Of a DNA stretch of 64,000 nucleotides, positions 11,905-23,089 are shown piece after piece (position 1 is the first letter of the stretch; every line of letters begins with the position of its first letter). The stretch is from Lucinisca nassula (lineage: Eukaryota > Mollusca > Bivalvia > Lucinida > Lucinidae): positions 155,671,245 through 155,735,244 of the forward strand of contig OY757011.1 of assembly GCA_963580285.1 (NCBI GenBank), written 5' to 3'. A program made the position numbers and the translations under genes. Under the pieces are notes generated by a model. That model was not told the DNA's origin. It was given only the letters and a program-made list of their open reading frames with translations, and ran no database searches.

Positions 11905-12600
11905 ATGTCAGTTTCAGGTATCTGATCCAAACTTAGGGACTAATGGTGATCACAATGTCAAAAACAGGCACTTTAAGCAATCAAGGGGGCATAACTTTAT
12001 GGTAGACAGTCCCACCACATCAATTTTTTGACTCATTCAAGCTTTTATCCCCAACCTATTAAAACTAAAAGTAACAGGCCGACATTGCAAGTTTTTGAAC
12101 TCATCTAAGCTTTAACCCTGACTTACATATAAGTAAGTTTCAAGAAGATCTGAGCAAAATTTAATGTCTAATGGTGATGACAAATTATGGTTATGACAAT
12201 GTCAATAATAGGCATTTTCTGTAATCAAGGGGGCATAGCTTTATGACAGACAGGCAGACCTTGCCAGTTTTCAAACTCATCCAAGCTTTTTTTCATCCTA
12301 GCCTACCTATATGTAAGTTTCAGAAAGATCTGATCAACACTGAAGGTGCTACGGTGATGACAAGCATTTCATTGTAAGTCTATGGGACCTTGTGGTTGCC
12401 ATAGCAACCAAAGTTTTCATTCCATTTCGATAGAAAGCTTATGCCATAAATCCCCCACCAGAGGCATGCTACAGATGAGAAATGATTGAGATCAGCCTAC
12501 AGGCTGCAGCAATTTAAATGGTCAAAGGTGATGGCGGGCGGACGATGGACAGCAGACAAACAACCATACTATAAGCTCCCCTGGAGCCCTCGGCCCAGGT
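11905..12600. repeat. Diverged tandem-core (HINE/pearl-like) repeat
   Basis: About three degenerate units share aatcaagggggcata, aactcatctaagctt and aagtttcagaaagatctgat. The right end carries gcgggcggacgatggacagcagacaa followed by agctcccctggagc, resembling the tetranucleotide run and terminal hairpin of pearl/HINE elements. Family assignment is inference. Confidence 0.5.
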
Positions 12601-12986
12601 GAGCCCAAAAGATGCTAGAAGTTCAACTATTAGTGTGCTTAAATGGTGTTTTTTTCTTAATACATGTACTATAAATATCTTGTTTCTAGTCCAAATATAG
12701 ATTGTTGGTGCTCATTAGAACTGCCTCCATGAGGTTCTAACCCAAGCCACAATCTAAGTTTTTGAGCAAATGTAAGGAAAATATGGAATGCCCCAGAAAC
12801 CTTACTTTACTCTCCATATAAAGTGGGGTTTTCAGGAGTGTTCAGTACATGGACTAAGCTGCTCACATTTTTTCGGCAAAAATTTTTAGTATATTTGCCA
12901 TATTTAATGATCAAAGTTTTAATGATACGTTAGCTAATGATGTCATTAGTATTGAACAACTGGCCCCTGATGTGTTGTGATATTAC

Positions 12987-13303
12987 CTCCTGCTTCCTAG
13001 CCCTTTGCCAGTCTGGAAGGCTTTTGCAACATAGATCATGGAACCCCGGTCACCAGCTTCTGCCGCCTCCACCATATAGTCCATACCAAGATCTAAATTC
13101 TCAGGATCGTCCGCAACAGAACAGTTAATGAGAACATCTCTCTCCAAACCCAGATATAACTTAGCCATTGTCAGTATGGCCTCCAGCTCCCCCAGCTCAG
13201 CAGCAATAGTCTCATGGAAGATTGCCGAGTCCCAGTCAATGTCTTCCTCATTCTTATCACAGAAACGACCAATCTCGTGATACTTCGCCATCTCATGGTG
13301 CAC
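12987..13303 (-). CDS. EEF2K: EEF2K exon: SEL1-like repeats, first part
   Basis: This exon has 105 codons plus two bases. It begins VHHEMAKYHEIGRFCD, the counterpart of VHLAMVRYHEGGRFCE in human EEF2K. It continues with helix pairs typical of SEL1-like repeats: DSAIFHETIAAELGELEAIL, then MDYMVEAAEAGDRGSMIYVA. The domain binds substrate eEF2 and packs against the kinase domain. The acceptor is tttttcag|GTGCAC. The donor is AGG AG|gtaata, splitting an arginine codon completed by the next exon (GSR-R-SMSW). Ordinary codon use, no frameshift. Confidence 0.96.
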
Positions 13304-13459
13304 CTGAAAAATAGCAAATAAATCCATCTGCAAATTGTCAAACCCAACACAACTGAGTACAGAATCATTATGTGTACAGCTAATAAATACACGTCACTAC
13401 CTCTTTAAAGCACTGTTCAGTAGAACACTGTTTGGATATAACAATTTAAAGTAGAAGTA

Positions 13460-13785
13460 AAACAAAGATCAGGAATTGATACAATTAACTTACTCCACCC
13501 ATAAAAGACACCAAAGGGAAAGAAATACAAACATTAAGCGACCAGACCATAATGGAAACCTAAACAAAGGAAGGCCATAAGGACAGTTACTTTCCCACAA
13601 AATGGCCTTATGGCCATCCAAAACCAAAAGACACAAGTGATACACACAAAGTAACAAACAACAACATAAATAAATCGCCACAGAAGAGCCGCCTTGGAAC
13701 GGTCAGTGGAAGATTTCCACTGGGGGGCTTAAATCGATTTTACGTGGCCACAATCCTCGCCCTTACTTCCGTCGCAATTTAGACA
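13460..13785. repeat. Family-K dispersed repeat, copy 1
   Basis: Shares with 17150-17475 a colinear series of blocks: caccaaagggaaagaa, ggacagttactttcccacaa, ccactggggggcttaaatcg, and acaatcctcgcccttacttcc. No terminal repeats were identified; class unknown. Confidence 0.7.
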
Positions 13786-13844
13786 AATAATTTGTTCAGT
13801 CCACATGAATCCCATAAAGACAGATCCCAAAAATCCATGGATTA

Positions 13845-14031
13845 CAGTAAAATTCCCCTATTAAGACCACTTAAAATTAAGACAAAATATGCCTTTATGG
13901 TTTTGGTTCTTTATTTCTTTACTTCAACCAGTGTCTCTTAATGAGAGACCACGTTTGGGACTGTTCAAAAGTGGTCTTTAAGACCACTTTTGACTAGTCC
14001 CAAAGGTGGTCTAAATATAGGAATTTTACTG
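13845..14031. mobile_element. Tc1/mariner-type MITE, TA target
   Basis: Flanked by TA; inverted ends cagtaaaattcccctattaa and aatataggaattttactg. A perfect inner palindrome centres on caaaagtggtctttaagaccactttt. Shorter copies: 19575-19690, 30845-30947, 43044-43135. Confidence 0.75.
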
Positions 14032-14599
14032 TATATAGCAAAATGAAGATAAATGGTCATTTTCCTATACCACCTATACATTTTTCTTCGGATTTGTCAT
14101 GTATATTCAGCTAACAAAGTTTCTGTGTTGGATCCCAACAATAGTGCTATATAAGGTTGTAGTGTATTAGCTAAGGTTTATTCAATTCTCAGTTTAACTT
14201 GCAATGTCTTGCTAAAACCTTCATTGTTCAGATGTATGAATGTATGGGTCTTGATGAAGAATCCGAGATATGTCCGTTAAACATTTTTCATGCTCGACTC
14301 ACTGAGCATAAAATTGTTCCAAGAAATAAGGCTGCCTCATGCTCAGGTCAGCAGAAAATAGCATTTGCTGACATCTAGATCTACAATGTTTACATTTGAA
14401 AGGGCTAATAACCAGAAAACACTATTTGTTGAAATTTCCCATGACATACCTTGTTGCTAACTGATTTACTTGTCATAGCCAGAGTCCTAAAGTTACAGCC
14501 CTCAACTCCTACCTACAATTATTTTCCTGGTTAGATTCTGCATAGCTTGCACATCTATAACCATCTCTGACAACTGCATCAGCAAGTAGACTCTTCTTC

Positions 14600-14665
14600 G
14601 TTTCAGATGTTAGAGCATAAGACTTTCATCCGAGTGGCCTGGGTTTGAATCCCACCAGAGGTGCA
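14600..14665 (+). repeat. tRNA-like SINE head fragment
   Basis: gttagagcataagactttc followed by ggtttgaatcccaccagagg resembles tRNA box A and box B, but the acceptor stem is absent and a T-rich tract follows, so this is a SINE relic rather than a tRNA gene. Confidence 0.5.
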
Positions 14666-14984
14666 AATTTTTTTCAGCTATTTTATTTCCTTTGTTACGA
14701 AAAACGAGAGTTTGTCCAAGAGTGGACATTAATTGCCGAAAATGGCTTCGAGCCATCATGGATCATAACTTCTTGCACACCAGACAAGGAAATCAGTGAT
14801 TTTACCCTGGGATAGAAAATTATGTTCTGACCCTGTTGTTCCGACCCATGCAACTTACATAAATGCGCTTCAATTCTATTCAACTGCCGGAACTACTTCC
14901 GCATTACTTTTATTTTGTAAACAATATACATGTGCGAGCTGTCAAAACTAACCGGAGGTGTTGTGCAAGAAAAAGAATCCAATA

Positions 14985-15113
14985 TGGGGTTCTGTTGTAG
15001 ATGGGCATTTCCAACCCTCGGGATGACCGTGCTGAGCAGTAGCTCGGCGTAGCCTTGGTCCTGCTCAGCACGGTCATCCCTCGAGTTGGAAACGCTCATC
15101 TACAACAGAACCC
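14985..15113. repeat. Long hairpin
   Basis: Arms of about 55 bp: ggggttctgttgtagatggg ... accgtgctgagcag, and ctgctcagcacggt ... catctacaacagaacccc, with a short loop. Only a few mismatches. Class unknown, probably a MITE. Confidence 0.7.
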
Positions 15114-15284
15114 CGTATCAGATTCTTATATTCTTTGAAGAGCGAGAATGTTACAACACACAGCTCCAATCTTCAATTATCTACCTTGGTAGATTGTGCG
15201 TTTATAACCAATGCAATGGGAGTAGACTCTTATGCTCATGACTGATGTTAATAATGACTGCTTTGCACCAGTCTTTTGATGCAC

Positions 15285-15430
15285 CACACAAATATTTTTT
15301 TTTTTCTCAGAAAATGTCTTTACATTTTATGTGGATCACCTGCCAGAGAAAATTGGGCCTGACATTTCATGTGGATCACCTGCTGGAAGGTGATTCACAC
15401 GGAATATCAAGACTGATTTTCTGAGAAAAG
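15285..15430. repeat. Hairpin repeat, cttgacatttcatgtg family
   Basis: Inverted outer blocks tttttctcagaaaat and attttctgagaaaa enclose tcatgtggatcacctgc and ggtgattcacacgg. The same family recurs at 60030-60195 and as half copies near 37770, 44930, 49080 and 61860. Confidence 0.55.
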
Positions 15431-15516
15431 TAAGAAAAATATATAAAACGTCAGTAAGAGTTTTGCGTGTTTAAAGGATTAAATCGAAGGTAAAATATTT
15501 TATGTACAAGTTTTAC

Positions 15517-15642
15517 CTTTCCTAAACTGGAGTCGTTAATTCTAACATTCAGATTCATCTTTCTTAGATCTTTCTCTATGGCAACACATGAAGGTCGATG
15601 CATCTGCTGCAACTTCATTCGGAAGTTACGGATATCTTCTTC
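15517..15642 (-). CDS. EEF2K: EEF2K exon: linker to SEL1-like domain with Ser500-type site
   Basis: This exon has 42 codons, phase 0 at both ends. It reads EEDIRNFRMKLQQMHRPSCV, then AIEKDLRKMN..., ending in NDSSLGK. HRPSCVAIE aligns with human LPRASAVALE, so the serine at exon residue 18 (codon 15589-15591) corresponds to Ser500, the PKA/autophosphorylation site tied to calcium-independent activity. SSLGK|VHHEMAKYHE matches human KSILGKVHLAMVRYHE across the exon junction, which fixes the exon order. The acceptor is ttccag|GAAGAA and the donor AAG|gtaaaa. The preceding intron is 21.5 kb and contains the DIRS element. Confidence 0.92.
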
Positions 15643-15814
15643 CTGGAATCAAAATATCAGCCCATCAAAAACTTTGATAATGCTGCTTAACTGGATTCCC
15701 ATATTATTTTGTCCTTTTCATAAACAGAAAATAAAATGCATTGGGTCATAAACCAACTAAAATGACGGATAGAAAAAGAAGATCAAGACAGCATAAAGCC
15801 ATAAGTAAGACATA

Positions 15815-16056
15815 TCATAAAAATCCTAAAAATTGGACACCTTGAGGCCTTGATATAATTCTCATAAAATTATAACAAATTTGTATCACAATCCAGCAAG
15901 GAGTCCAAAACATGCAGATAGATTATTGCAAACAGCATAGACCCTGATCAGACTGCTCCAAGAAGTCTAAAGTCTAAAGCCCTGGGACAGTTCTGATCTA
16001 GGTCTACACTGTTTGCTTAGGCCTGTCTGTCCCAATACTTAGGATCATTACAGTAA
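15815..16056. mobile_element. Family-A MITE
   Basis: Left end aaaaatcctaaaaattggacacc and right end cccaatacttaggatcatta, with the shared core caaacagcatagaccctgatcagactgctcc. Same plan at 18470-18700, 35340-35570, 40978-41180, 49518-49738 and 62785-63037. Confidence 0.7.
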
Positions 16057-16159
16057 CACAAACTTTCATCACATAAATGCCATTCTATAGAATAAAATCT
16101 ATAAAAAAGAACATGTCACTGCAAATTGAAAATGGATGTGATAGTGTTATTGACAGGAT

Positions 16160-16720
16160 TATAACAAGAGCACCGCATGCGGGTGCCAACGCTCAGCTGC
16201 AGTTTCTTTTAGAAATATATAGGGCATGTTTGATTATAAGCAACAAAACTACTTAAAACATTAAACTGGAAGTGCCATAATTATGTGGGTTAAAATACTT
16301 CTCCACAGTTGTGTGTCAGACAGGCAGAATAAGTAAGATAGAGTTCCATGGTGACCTTGAAAATTAGGTCAAGGTCACCAAATTCCTTTCTGCAATGGTG
16401 ACCCTCCAAATTATGCTAAATACCAAACATGATCAGAATTCATCCATCAGTTCTTGAGAAATTGCAGTGAAACAATTTTTAAACAAAAATTCTAAGTAGA
16501 AAAAGGGGCATAACTGTGCCAAAAATTATTTTGAGGGTTACCTCACCTATTGGTGGGAGTTCCCCTTTCCATAATGAACAACTAGTCCGAGTTTCAAGTA
16601 AATATGTTCAGTAATGACAGAGATATTACAAAATGTCCAAGTTTTTGCATGACGACGCCAGAGCTATGACAATACCTCGTCGTTTTCCTCGAAAACAGCC
16701 GAGCTAAAAATGTTCTATCA
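16160..16720. mobile_element. HINE-like element
   Basis: Begins acaagagcaccgcatgcggg and ends with the hairpin cgtcgttttcctcgaaaac followed by gagctaaaaa. It contains tgaccttgaaaattaggtca and aggtcaaggtcacc, and ggggcataactgtgcc. The plan fits a Helentron-associated nonautonomous element; assignment is inference. Confidence 0.55.
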
Positions 16721-17149
16721 CTCTGTAGCAGGTCAGAGTAGTTCAGCTGTTTGTGCCTTGAAAGAAGGCTTAAAATGTTCAAGCTCTACAGAAAATTCTA
16801 GGGCTGTTGACAGTCTTTTTTGTCTTATTTTCACTGTATGGGTTACCATGTAATATCAAGCCTTATAAGAACAATAAATCTGCCAAAGGCTATGTTGCAC
16901 CTGAGGGGCAAAATCTCATACTGTTAGACTGAATCTGAAGGTAAGCATTCACAGATGCAATAAAGAAATATGGTATTAAAATACAGTTCTTGTATAATCT
17001 TTGAAATAGACCTAACTACAACATTTTGACAAAGTCACTGATGCATAAAATACAGGCCAAGCTAAATGGGCTTGAACATCGGCGTCAATGCCAAAACTCA
17101 TGTGAACCATGAAATGGTCAAATACGGATGCTTGAATTTAAGTTGTCAT

Positions 17150-17475
17150 CCCCAGTTGCAAAATAGAAGTGAAGGCAATGATCAGGAATCGATAAAATTA
17201 ACCCAAGCTCCTATCAGAAACACCAAAGGGAAAGAAGCACAAACATAAAACAACTAGATCCTATTGAAATATCAATAGCGGAAAGCCAAAAGGACAGTTA
17301 CTTTCCCACAAAATGGCCAATTGGGTATCCAAAGCAAAATAATATAAGCGATACAAACACTCCATAACAAAAATAAACCGTGACAGAAGAACCGCCTTGG
17401 TCAGTGAAACGAATTCCACTGGGGGGCTTAAATCGATTTTACGTCACAGGCCACAATCCTCGCCCTTATTTCCGT
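17150..17475. repeat. Family-K dispersed repeat, copy 2
   Basis: Same block order as 13460-13785, with roughly 75-80 percent similarity by eye. Class unknown. Confidence 0.7.
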
Positions 17476-17612
17476 CGCAAGTTTGTACCAAGTATAATTA
17501 TTTAAGCTCTTACAATGCTTGAGGAACAGACTTGAACATTTAGTGAATGCAAGGGTTGGTGCAATGTTGACGGATTAACAAACAGGTGGGCCAATGGATT
17601 AGCAGATAGAAA

Positions 17613-17861
17613 CCTGGGGCCAGTTGTTCAAAGCATTGTTAGCTTAACGAGCTCGTTAGTGGTCATATTGTTAACTCTTCTAGCAAGTTTAATATTTAAA
17701 ATTTTGTTATTTTTGCTGAAAAAATGTGAGCAGCTTTTGCATTTGCAAAAGCTGCTCTCATTTTTTTAGCAAAAATATTAGCATATTTGCCATAATAAAT
17801 GATCAAAGTTTTAATGATACGTTAACTAACGACATTGTTAGTTTTGAACAACTGGCCCCTG
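17613..17861. mobile_element. Family-E MITE, best copy
   Basis: Inverted ends ctggggccagttgttcaaag and ttttgaacaactggcccctg. Inner mirrored blocks ttaacgagctcgtta/ttaactaacgac and a perfect palindrome gagcagcttttgcatttgcaaaagctgctc. Confidence 0.8.
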
Positions 17862-17943
17862 GACTTCTATATCGTGCCACACTAAAGGAGCGTTTAAAAA
17901 ATACATATGTTGCAAATGCCGTCTGCTTGCCTTGATGTAAGGA

Positions 17944-18165
17944 TTAACCCATTGAATACAGGTGGACTCTTCCACTGCTATATGTTGGAAAAGTTTGTTT
18001 GTCATTTAAGGGATCTGGCGTCAAGCCTATTTATTTGTTTTTATTATATTTTTAATGGAAAACCCTGTTAGCAAACAGTGCAGACCCTGATCAAATATTG
18101 TGTTCTGTGGCGTCTGATCTGGACCTGCAATGTTTGCAAGGGTACCTGTTTTGGTGTTCCTCGAC
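17944..18165. mobile_element. Family-B MITE (diverged)
   Basis: ttaacccattgaatacagg, tggactcttccactgctatatg, then core caaacagtgcagaccctgatc ... gatctggacctgcaatgtttg. The right end is replaced by a C-rich run. Confidence 0.6.
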
Positions 18166-18194
18166 CCCCACCCCCACCCCACTCATGAAATCGG

Positions 18195-18413
18195 TTAACC
18201 CATTTTGTACCGGACTCACAAAAGGGGTAATTGGCAAACAGTGCAGGTCCAGATCAGAGGCTGCAACTGATCAGGGCATAGACTGTTTGCAAAACCTTCA
18301 GACATTATCAAAATAAAATTTTAAAGACAGCAAACCTGACGCCCATAAATTTTGAAATTGACTTGTGCTATATATAGTAGGTGAAAGATTCCATTCAGTA
18401 CCAAATGGGTTAA
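18195..18413. mobile_element. Family-D MITE, inverted orientation
   Basis: ttaacccattttgtaccgg at the left and gtaccaaatgggttaa at the right, with caaacagtgcaggtccagatc and atagactgtttgc in the core. Confidence 0.65.
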
Positions 18414-18469
18414 CCAAATAAAGTATTATCAGTATGAATCCAACAGACATGGATGGCTGTGGATACCAG

Positions 18470-18700
18470 TGTAAAATCCTAAAAACTCAGACACTTTGAG
18501 GACTTGGCTGTAATTCTCCTAAAATTTTAATAAATTTCTTTCACAATCCTGCAAGGAGTCCAAAAGGTGCGAACAGAATGGCAAACAGTGTAGACCCTGA
18601 TCAGATTCCTCCTTCAGGAGCAGTCTGATCTGAGTCTGCACTGTTTGCTTAGGCCTATCTGTCCCAATACTTTAAAAAAGGATCATTACGGTATACTCAT
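18470..18700. mobile_element. Family-A MITE
   Basis: aaaatcctaaaaactcagacac at the left, aatactttaaaaaaggatcattacgg at the right; core caaacagtgtagaccctgatcagattcctcc and aggagcagtctgatctgagtctgcactgtttg. Confidence 0.7.
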
Positions 18701-19311
18701 CCTGTACATTTGTACAAGTAATTTGGTCTTGTCTGCATTTTTAGCATTAATTAACTAACTGAATTAAAATACGAGCATGTATTTCAGCTAATTGCCTGTT
18801 AACATGAATATAATGAATACAAATTGTACACTTAGTGCATTATAAGATGTATAAGGTACATGAATACATTTATTATTACTTTTTAATAGACACTTAATAG
18901 AATACAGAGATATAGATCTACTTACTAAAAATATTGTAAAATATATTTTATATTTTGAGTTTTAGATAAATACAAAATGTATTGAGTGTATGTAGTGAAA
19001 AAATACTGTATATATGTCAACTAAGGTTTTTTTTTATCGGTGAACTGCCAAGGAGACTTCAAAGTTACAGACACAAATAATTTTAAAAGAGCAAGAGGTC
19101 TGGCCCCATGTCCCTTCACTTGATTTTGCTTTGAATGATCAGTGATTGTGGATAGGCTAAGAACAATTGACTCTTAAAGTGCAAAGCAAAATAATAGCAG
19201 ATGAAATAGGAAACAAATAATGGGCTTGACATTTAATGGGAAGATTTACATGAAATGTCAACGAAAATGATAAGATCAGTAAAATTACACTAAATAAGAA
19301 TATTTTTGCTT

Positions 19312-19541
19312 TTAACCCATTGTATGCTAGTGGACTCTTCCATTGCTATATGTTGGACGATTCCATTTGTCACATAAGGGGTGTCAGGCCTATTTTTACT
19401 TTGTATTCAATTTTTGATTGAAAATTCTGTTAGCAAAAAGTACAGGCCCTGATCAGACGCCGCGTTCTGTGGCATCTGATCTGGGCCTGCACTGTTTGCC
19501 AAGGTACCCCTTCAGGGGGTTTCCAGCATGCAATGGCTTAA
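19312..19541. mobile_element. Family-B MITE, near-complete copy
   Basis: ttaacccattgtatgctagtgg at the left and catgcaatggcttaa at the right. Useful as the intact reference for the interrupted family-B copies: its mid-section reads tttgtcacataaggggtgtcagg. Confidence 0.75.
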
Positions 19542-19574
19542 ACGTGTATTAAAAGGTTTCAGCTGTTCTTTGTG

Positions 19575-19690
19575 TTTGATGCATTTTCTACACCCAGGGA
19601 CCTCTTGTAAGAGACCACCTCTGGGACTGCTCAAAAGTGGTCTTAAAGACCACTTTTGAACAGTCCCAAAGGTGCTCTTCATATAAACAC
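19575..19690. mobile_element. Tc1-type MITE, partial
   Basis: Contains gggactgctcaaaagtggtc, ttaaagaccacttttgaacagtccc, as in 13845-14031, but lacks clear termini. Confidence 0.55.
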
Positions 19691-20371
19691 TTAACTATCT
19701 GAAAATAGCAGATGCACCCATTATTGCTACTTTAAGAATAAATGTAAAGAACAGTTCATATTATAAAGAATCAAACTGACTAATTAAAAGTACTTTCAAA
19801 ATAAGAGAGATCAGAAAATGAATGAATGCCATTATTTTCTCAATGCATCACAGCAAAGTGTATGATCATAGCACAATGAAAGCATTTCCCGGTGACGTGT
19901 CAGTTCAAAATTTAATAATTTTAGGAAATCTTTCTTTCATCTGCAGGTAAACTTAAGCAAGATGAGTTCAGTACCACACAGACTGTACAAATGAGTTCCT
20001 CGGCATATTTACCTGGGGCCAGTTGTTAGAAATTAATGATGACATTAGCAAATGTTTCATTAAACCTTTGATCATTTAACAAATGGCAAATATGCTAATA
20101 TTTTTGCTGAACAAGAAAAATTTCCTAATGGCATTATGGACATGTTTTTCACAGGCTACTATGGCAGAAGCAGCAGGCATTTTCCTCACAAAATTGAAGT
20201 GATTTCATTTTCAGTCCAAGAGCAAATAGGTTTTCACCTATCAAAATCCCTTATATTCAGAACAGAAGTCTTATGTAAATGAAGAAAAAAGAAAATTCAA
20301 AATTAAAAAATTTCACATTTTATCAAAAATTACCAGGCCTACAACAAAAGGATTTCCACTAATTGACAGTA

Positions 20372-21141
20372 CAGTCGAACTTCGGTGGCTCGAATTCGCC
20401 GGGACCGCCGAAAAAAGTTCGAGCCATCGGTAGTTCGAGCCATTGGAGTCCAACTCAGCAAGATCCATCTTTGTGTACTATGATTTTTTTATCATAGCTG
20501 CGGCGATTTTGGTGATTTCCGGTACATTTATCTGTCATAATTTAAGCCACGTCCTTCACCAGATTGCTTGAAAGCTGACATACTCTCTGACATGACAGGA
20601 GTGAATGATGAGCCGTATTTTTGGTCCGTATTTTAAGGCAAAGACTGTAATTTTGGCAGGTCTTACTCAATGTCGGTGTGAAATTTTAATTTGTGAAAAA
20701 TATTTTGCCAGCTTTAATTTCCTGATGCCGCCTCATTAGCCCTGGGTTATTAAAGGTGTTTACAATAGACTTTATTTGACACCTTCTCAACATTAATCTC
20801 TTGACCTGTTGATCAAAGGGATTGCGCCAATCGTACACCTGTGTTATGTAAACAGCTGTCAATATAAAAGTGCCCTATGATACTGATCAGGCGCCTGCGT
20901 GACTTGATCGATAAAACTGGAATTTTTAAAAACGTAATTAGTGCGAGCCATCGCTGAGATTTTACATAGAAAATGCCCTCTAGGGACCAGGCTTAGAGTT
21001 CGAGGGTTCGAGCCATCGTGGTTCGAGCCAAGGGTGGCATGTTTAGTTAAAATGAATAGGGATTTTGCCAGGACTGAAAAGTCAGTTCGACACAAACGTG
21101 GTGTTCGAGCCTACCGAGTTCGACCCATCGAAGTTCGACTG
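20372..21141. mobile_element. pogo/Tigger-type nonautonomous DNA transposon
   Basis: TA on both sides; inverted ends cagtcgaacttcggtggctc and gacccatcgaagttcgactg, with further mirrored ttcgagccatcg blocks. 770 bp, no transposase frame. Assignment rests on the TA target and TIR style of Tc1-mariner/pogo elements. Short relatives: 34797-35036 and, more diverged, 30082-30420. Confidence 0.75.
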
Positions 21142-21669
21142 TATATTTGAAAGGACACCAGATAAAAGAGAATTAAATGTTATGAAAAGAAAAAAACAAC
21201 AACATTTTTTTAATGAAATTGAAATCTTGAGTCATGATGCTGAAGCGTTTAACACCACAAGTGTTTATTTACATGTTTGCAGCTTAAACATAATTCTACA
21301 ATCCATATCATTATCACAATGAACCCCTGTTCCCAGATCACAAGATCCTACCAAGACATAAACAACTGAGTGGTATCTTTGTTCTGTAAACATCCTCAAG
21401 ACAACATAGATCTATAAGTCAGACCAAGTATCTGCTGTAACAGCCTGACTATCACTGGTATATATCTTCTCCGATAAAATTTGCATTTTGGTCATTAAAA
21501 TCAAATGAAATAGCAGGAAAATTAATGGCTCATTACTTCTTTGTAGGTATACAATAAAAATATATTTAAAAGCTGCCGAATGCTGGTGACAATTTAAGGG
21601 TAATTTTCCATGTTTCTCCATTAGAATGTGTTTGTTCTTAGTAGGGTCCGTAGCATTAATTTTAATAAA

Positions 21670-21925
21670 TTAATTTGGCAGCTCAACTTTCTGACTATCT
21701 GACTCAATTTTTTGGGACTTTTACGTGACGAGATCAAATGACTTCTCAAGCCCTACTGCCAAAAGAATGGTGAGGGTTTAAGGGACAGTCCGACTCGCAC
21801 CACTTTGCTTGGGTAAGTTTAGACCTAAGCATTTTACCAGTACTTAAATGTTCAGTCAGTTTCAGCTCAGTGGAAGACCCTTGCAGCCCAATCTATTTCT
21901 CCAAGCCCCGATGGGCAGGGGCATT
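21670..21925 (-). mobile_element. SINE2 remnant
   Basis: Reverse-orientation blocks ttgggacttttacgtgacg, aagccctactgcc, ccgactcgcaccactttg and ccaagccccgatgggcaggggc match SINE2; the 3' tail is lost. Confidence 0.6.
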
Positions 21926-22114
21926 TTTAAACCGTGTTATATCTAAAACCTTGGTATAATAAACAGCATGATAAACAGGCTGTGAATCAAAGGACATGTT
22001 TTTATCGAGCACAGCAGAAAATGTTCCCCAAATTATCATCAGGCACTTCCTTAATAGATTGTTTAATTTTAATGGGCAAATTTTTCTGGCCAGGAGTAAA
22101 CTGAAGTGGTTGAT

Positions 22115-22260
22115 CAGTAGAGTGCACATTCTTCTGACAACCTTTCTTGAATAAGTAGAAAGGATGTAATGGTCATAGAAAAGATTTCAGAATTAATCTC
22201 CAAAAACAATGTTGACGGAAGCCCCCACTGCCTGGCCACCACTCAACACATATATGTGAC
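22115..22260 (-). mobile_element. SINE1 fragment
   Basis: gtagagtgcacattcttctga, tttcttgaataagtagaaagg and tcatagaaaagatttcagaat match the middle of the reverse-orientation SINE1 copies at 30440 and 40294. Truncated at both ends. Confidence 0.5.
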
Positions 22261-22370
22261 AGACCCAAATAGGCCGCCAAACACTACCCTTATCTGTTTC
22301 TATGGTGTATGTCAGCTCATTTACTTCTACAGTAAACTTCATGCTGAGGAGGTTCGTAATGGAGTTCTTG

Positions 22371-22433
22371 TTTAACCCATTGTATATTAGTGGACTCTTC
22401 CATTGCTATGTGTTGGACAAGTCCATTTGTCAT
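22371..22433. mobile_element. Family-B MITE, left half of a split copy
   Basis: ttaacccattgtatattagtgg through gtccatttgtcat; continues at 28643. The two halves join across the shared AAAA into a normal family-B copy. Confidence 0.85.
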
Positions 22434-22478
22434 AAAATGATATTTTTAATGTAAAATTAATTTTAATTAATAATATAC

Positions 22479-22694
22479 CTACCCATCACTACAATTATAG
22501 CCTTTTCACCAGACGCAGGTCTGGGACAGTCTGACACAAAAAAAATCTAGCCAGAAATGCCACTGGCATGTCCCTTTTCCCGTGACCTCCCCAGCGTCGA
22601 GTCCTGATTGGTCGCTGATGTCACATGACCTATCAGACCAATAGGCAGACGATACAGGTCACGTGACCGCGATTTTCGCGCCGAGAAGGTCATT
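22479..22694. repeat. DIRS inverted terminal repeat, low-coordinate copy
   Basis: 216 bp from ctacccatcactacaatt to gagaaggtcatt, identical at every position I compared with the complement of 28409-28624. It is GC-richer than its surroundings and carries two CCAAT/ATTGG boxes, TGATGTCA and GGTCACGTGACC. Confidence 0.92.
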
Positions 22695-22747
22695 ATTTCT
22701 TTCAGGAAAACAAATATTTCAGGCGGGGCTGGGAGGCGGGACATACC

Positions 22748-22847
22748 ATTGTAGTGATGGGTAGGTATATTATTAATTAAAATTAATTTTACATTAAAAA
22801 TATCATTTTAATATCAAATATAACTACCCATCACTACAATTATAGCC
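22748..22847. repeat. DIRS internal complementary region (circle-junction mirror)
   Basis: 22748-22809 is the complement of the outer left end 22434-22495, and 22806-22847 is the complement of the outer right end 28601-28642. They meet at TTTT (22806-22809). In DIRS1-like elements this region is held to template the join of the two ends during replication through a circular intermediate. Confidence 0.9.
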
Positions 22848-23089
22848 TGAATTCAAAGCAAGTGGAGGGTTGGATGAAAAATAAAGTTACACATACCTAA
22901 CTCCTCCAACCTTGGTTGTTTATACCCCTTTTAAAACCATCCAATGATGGTAATGTAAGAGAGTATCCACCATGACTGCAAGGGATCCAAATCCAAAATT
23001 CACAAGTGGAGAAGATAAATGGACAGGAACCGGAGTCAAAATAGAAGGTTCATACCTATTCAAACAGGCTAACAAACAACCAAGGAAAA

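Larger units (their letters stand above)
11301..12986. other. EEF2K intron (about 1.7 kb)
   Basis: Contains a family-F MITE, a HINE-like diverged repeat, a family-G hairpin at about 12655-12790 and the right half of a family-E MITE (12850-12970) that ends 17 bp from the upstream exon's donor. Confidence 0.7.
13304..15516. other. EEF2K intron (about 2.2 kb)
   Basis: Filled by family-K repeat, a Tc1-type MITE, a tRNA-like SINE fragment and two hairpins listed separately. Confidence 0.7.

Noticed and set aside
20941..21322. Overlapping frames near the right end of the pogo-type element as a transposase
   Set aside because: No DDE or helix-turn-helix motifs; frames read through TIR repeats and out of the element.
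22547..22744. Minus-strand frame of 65 residues in the GC-rich block at 22.5-22.7 kb
   Set aside because: It lies entirely in the DIRS ITR and is repeated in inverted form at 28.4 kb; no protein similarity.
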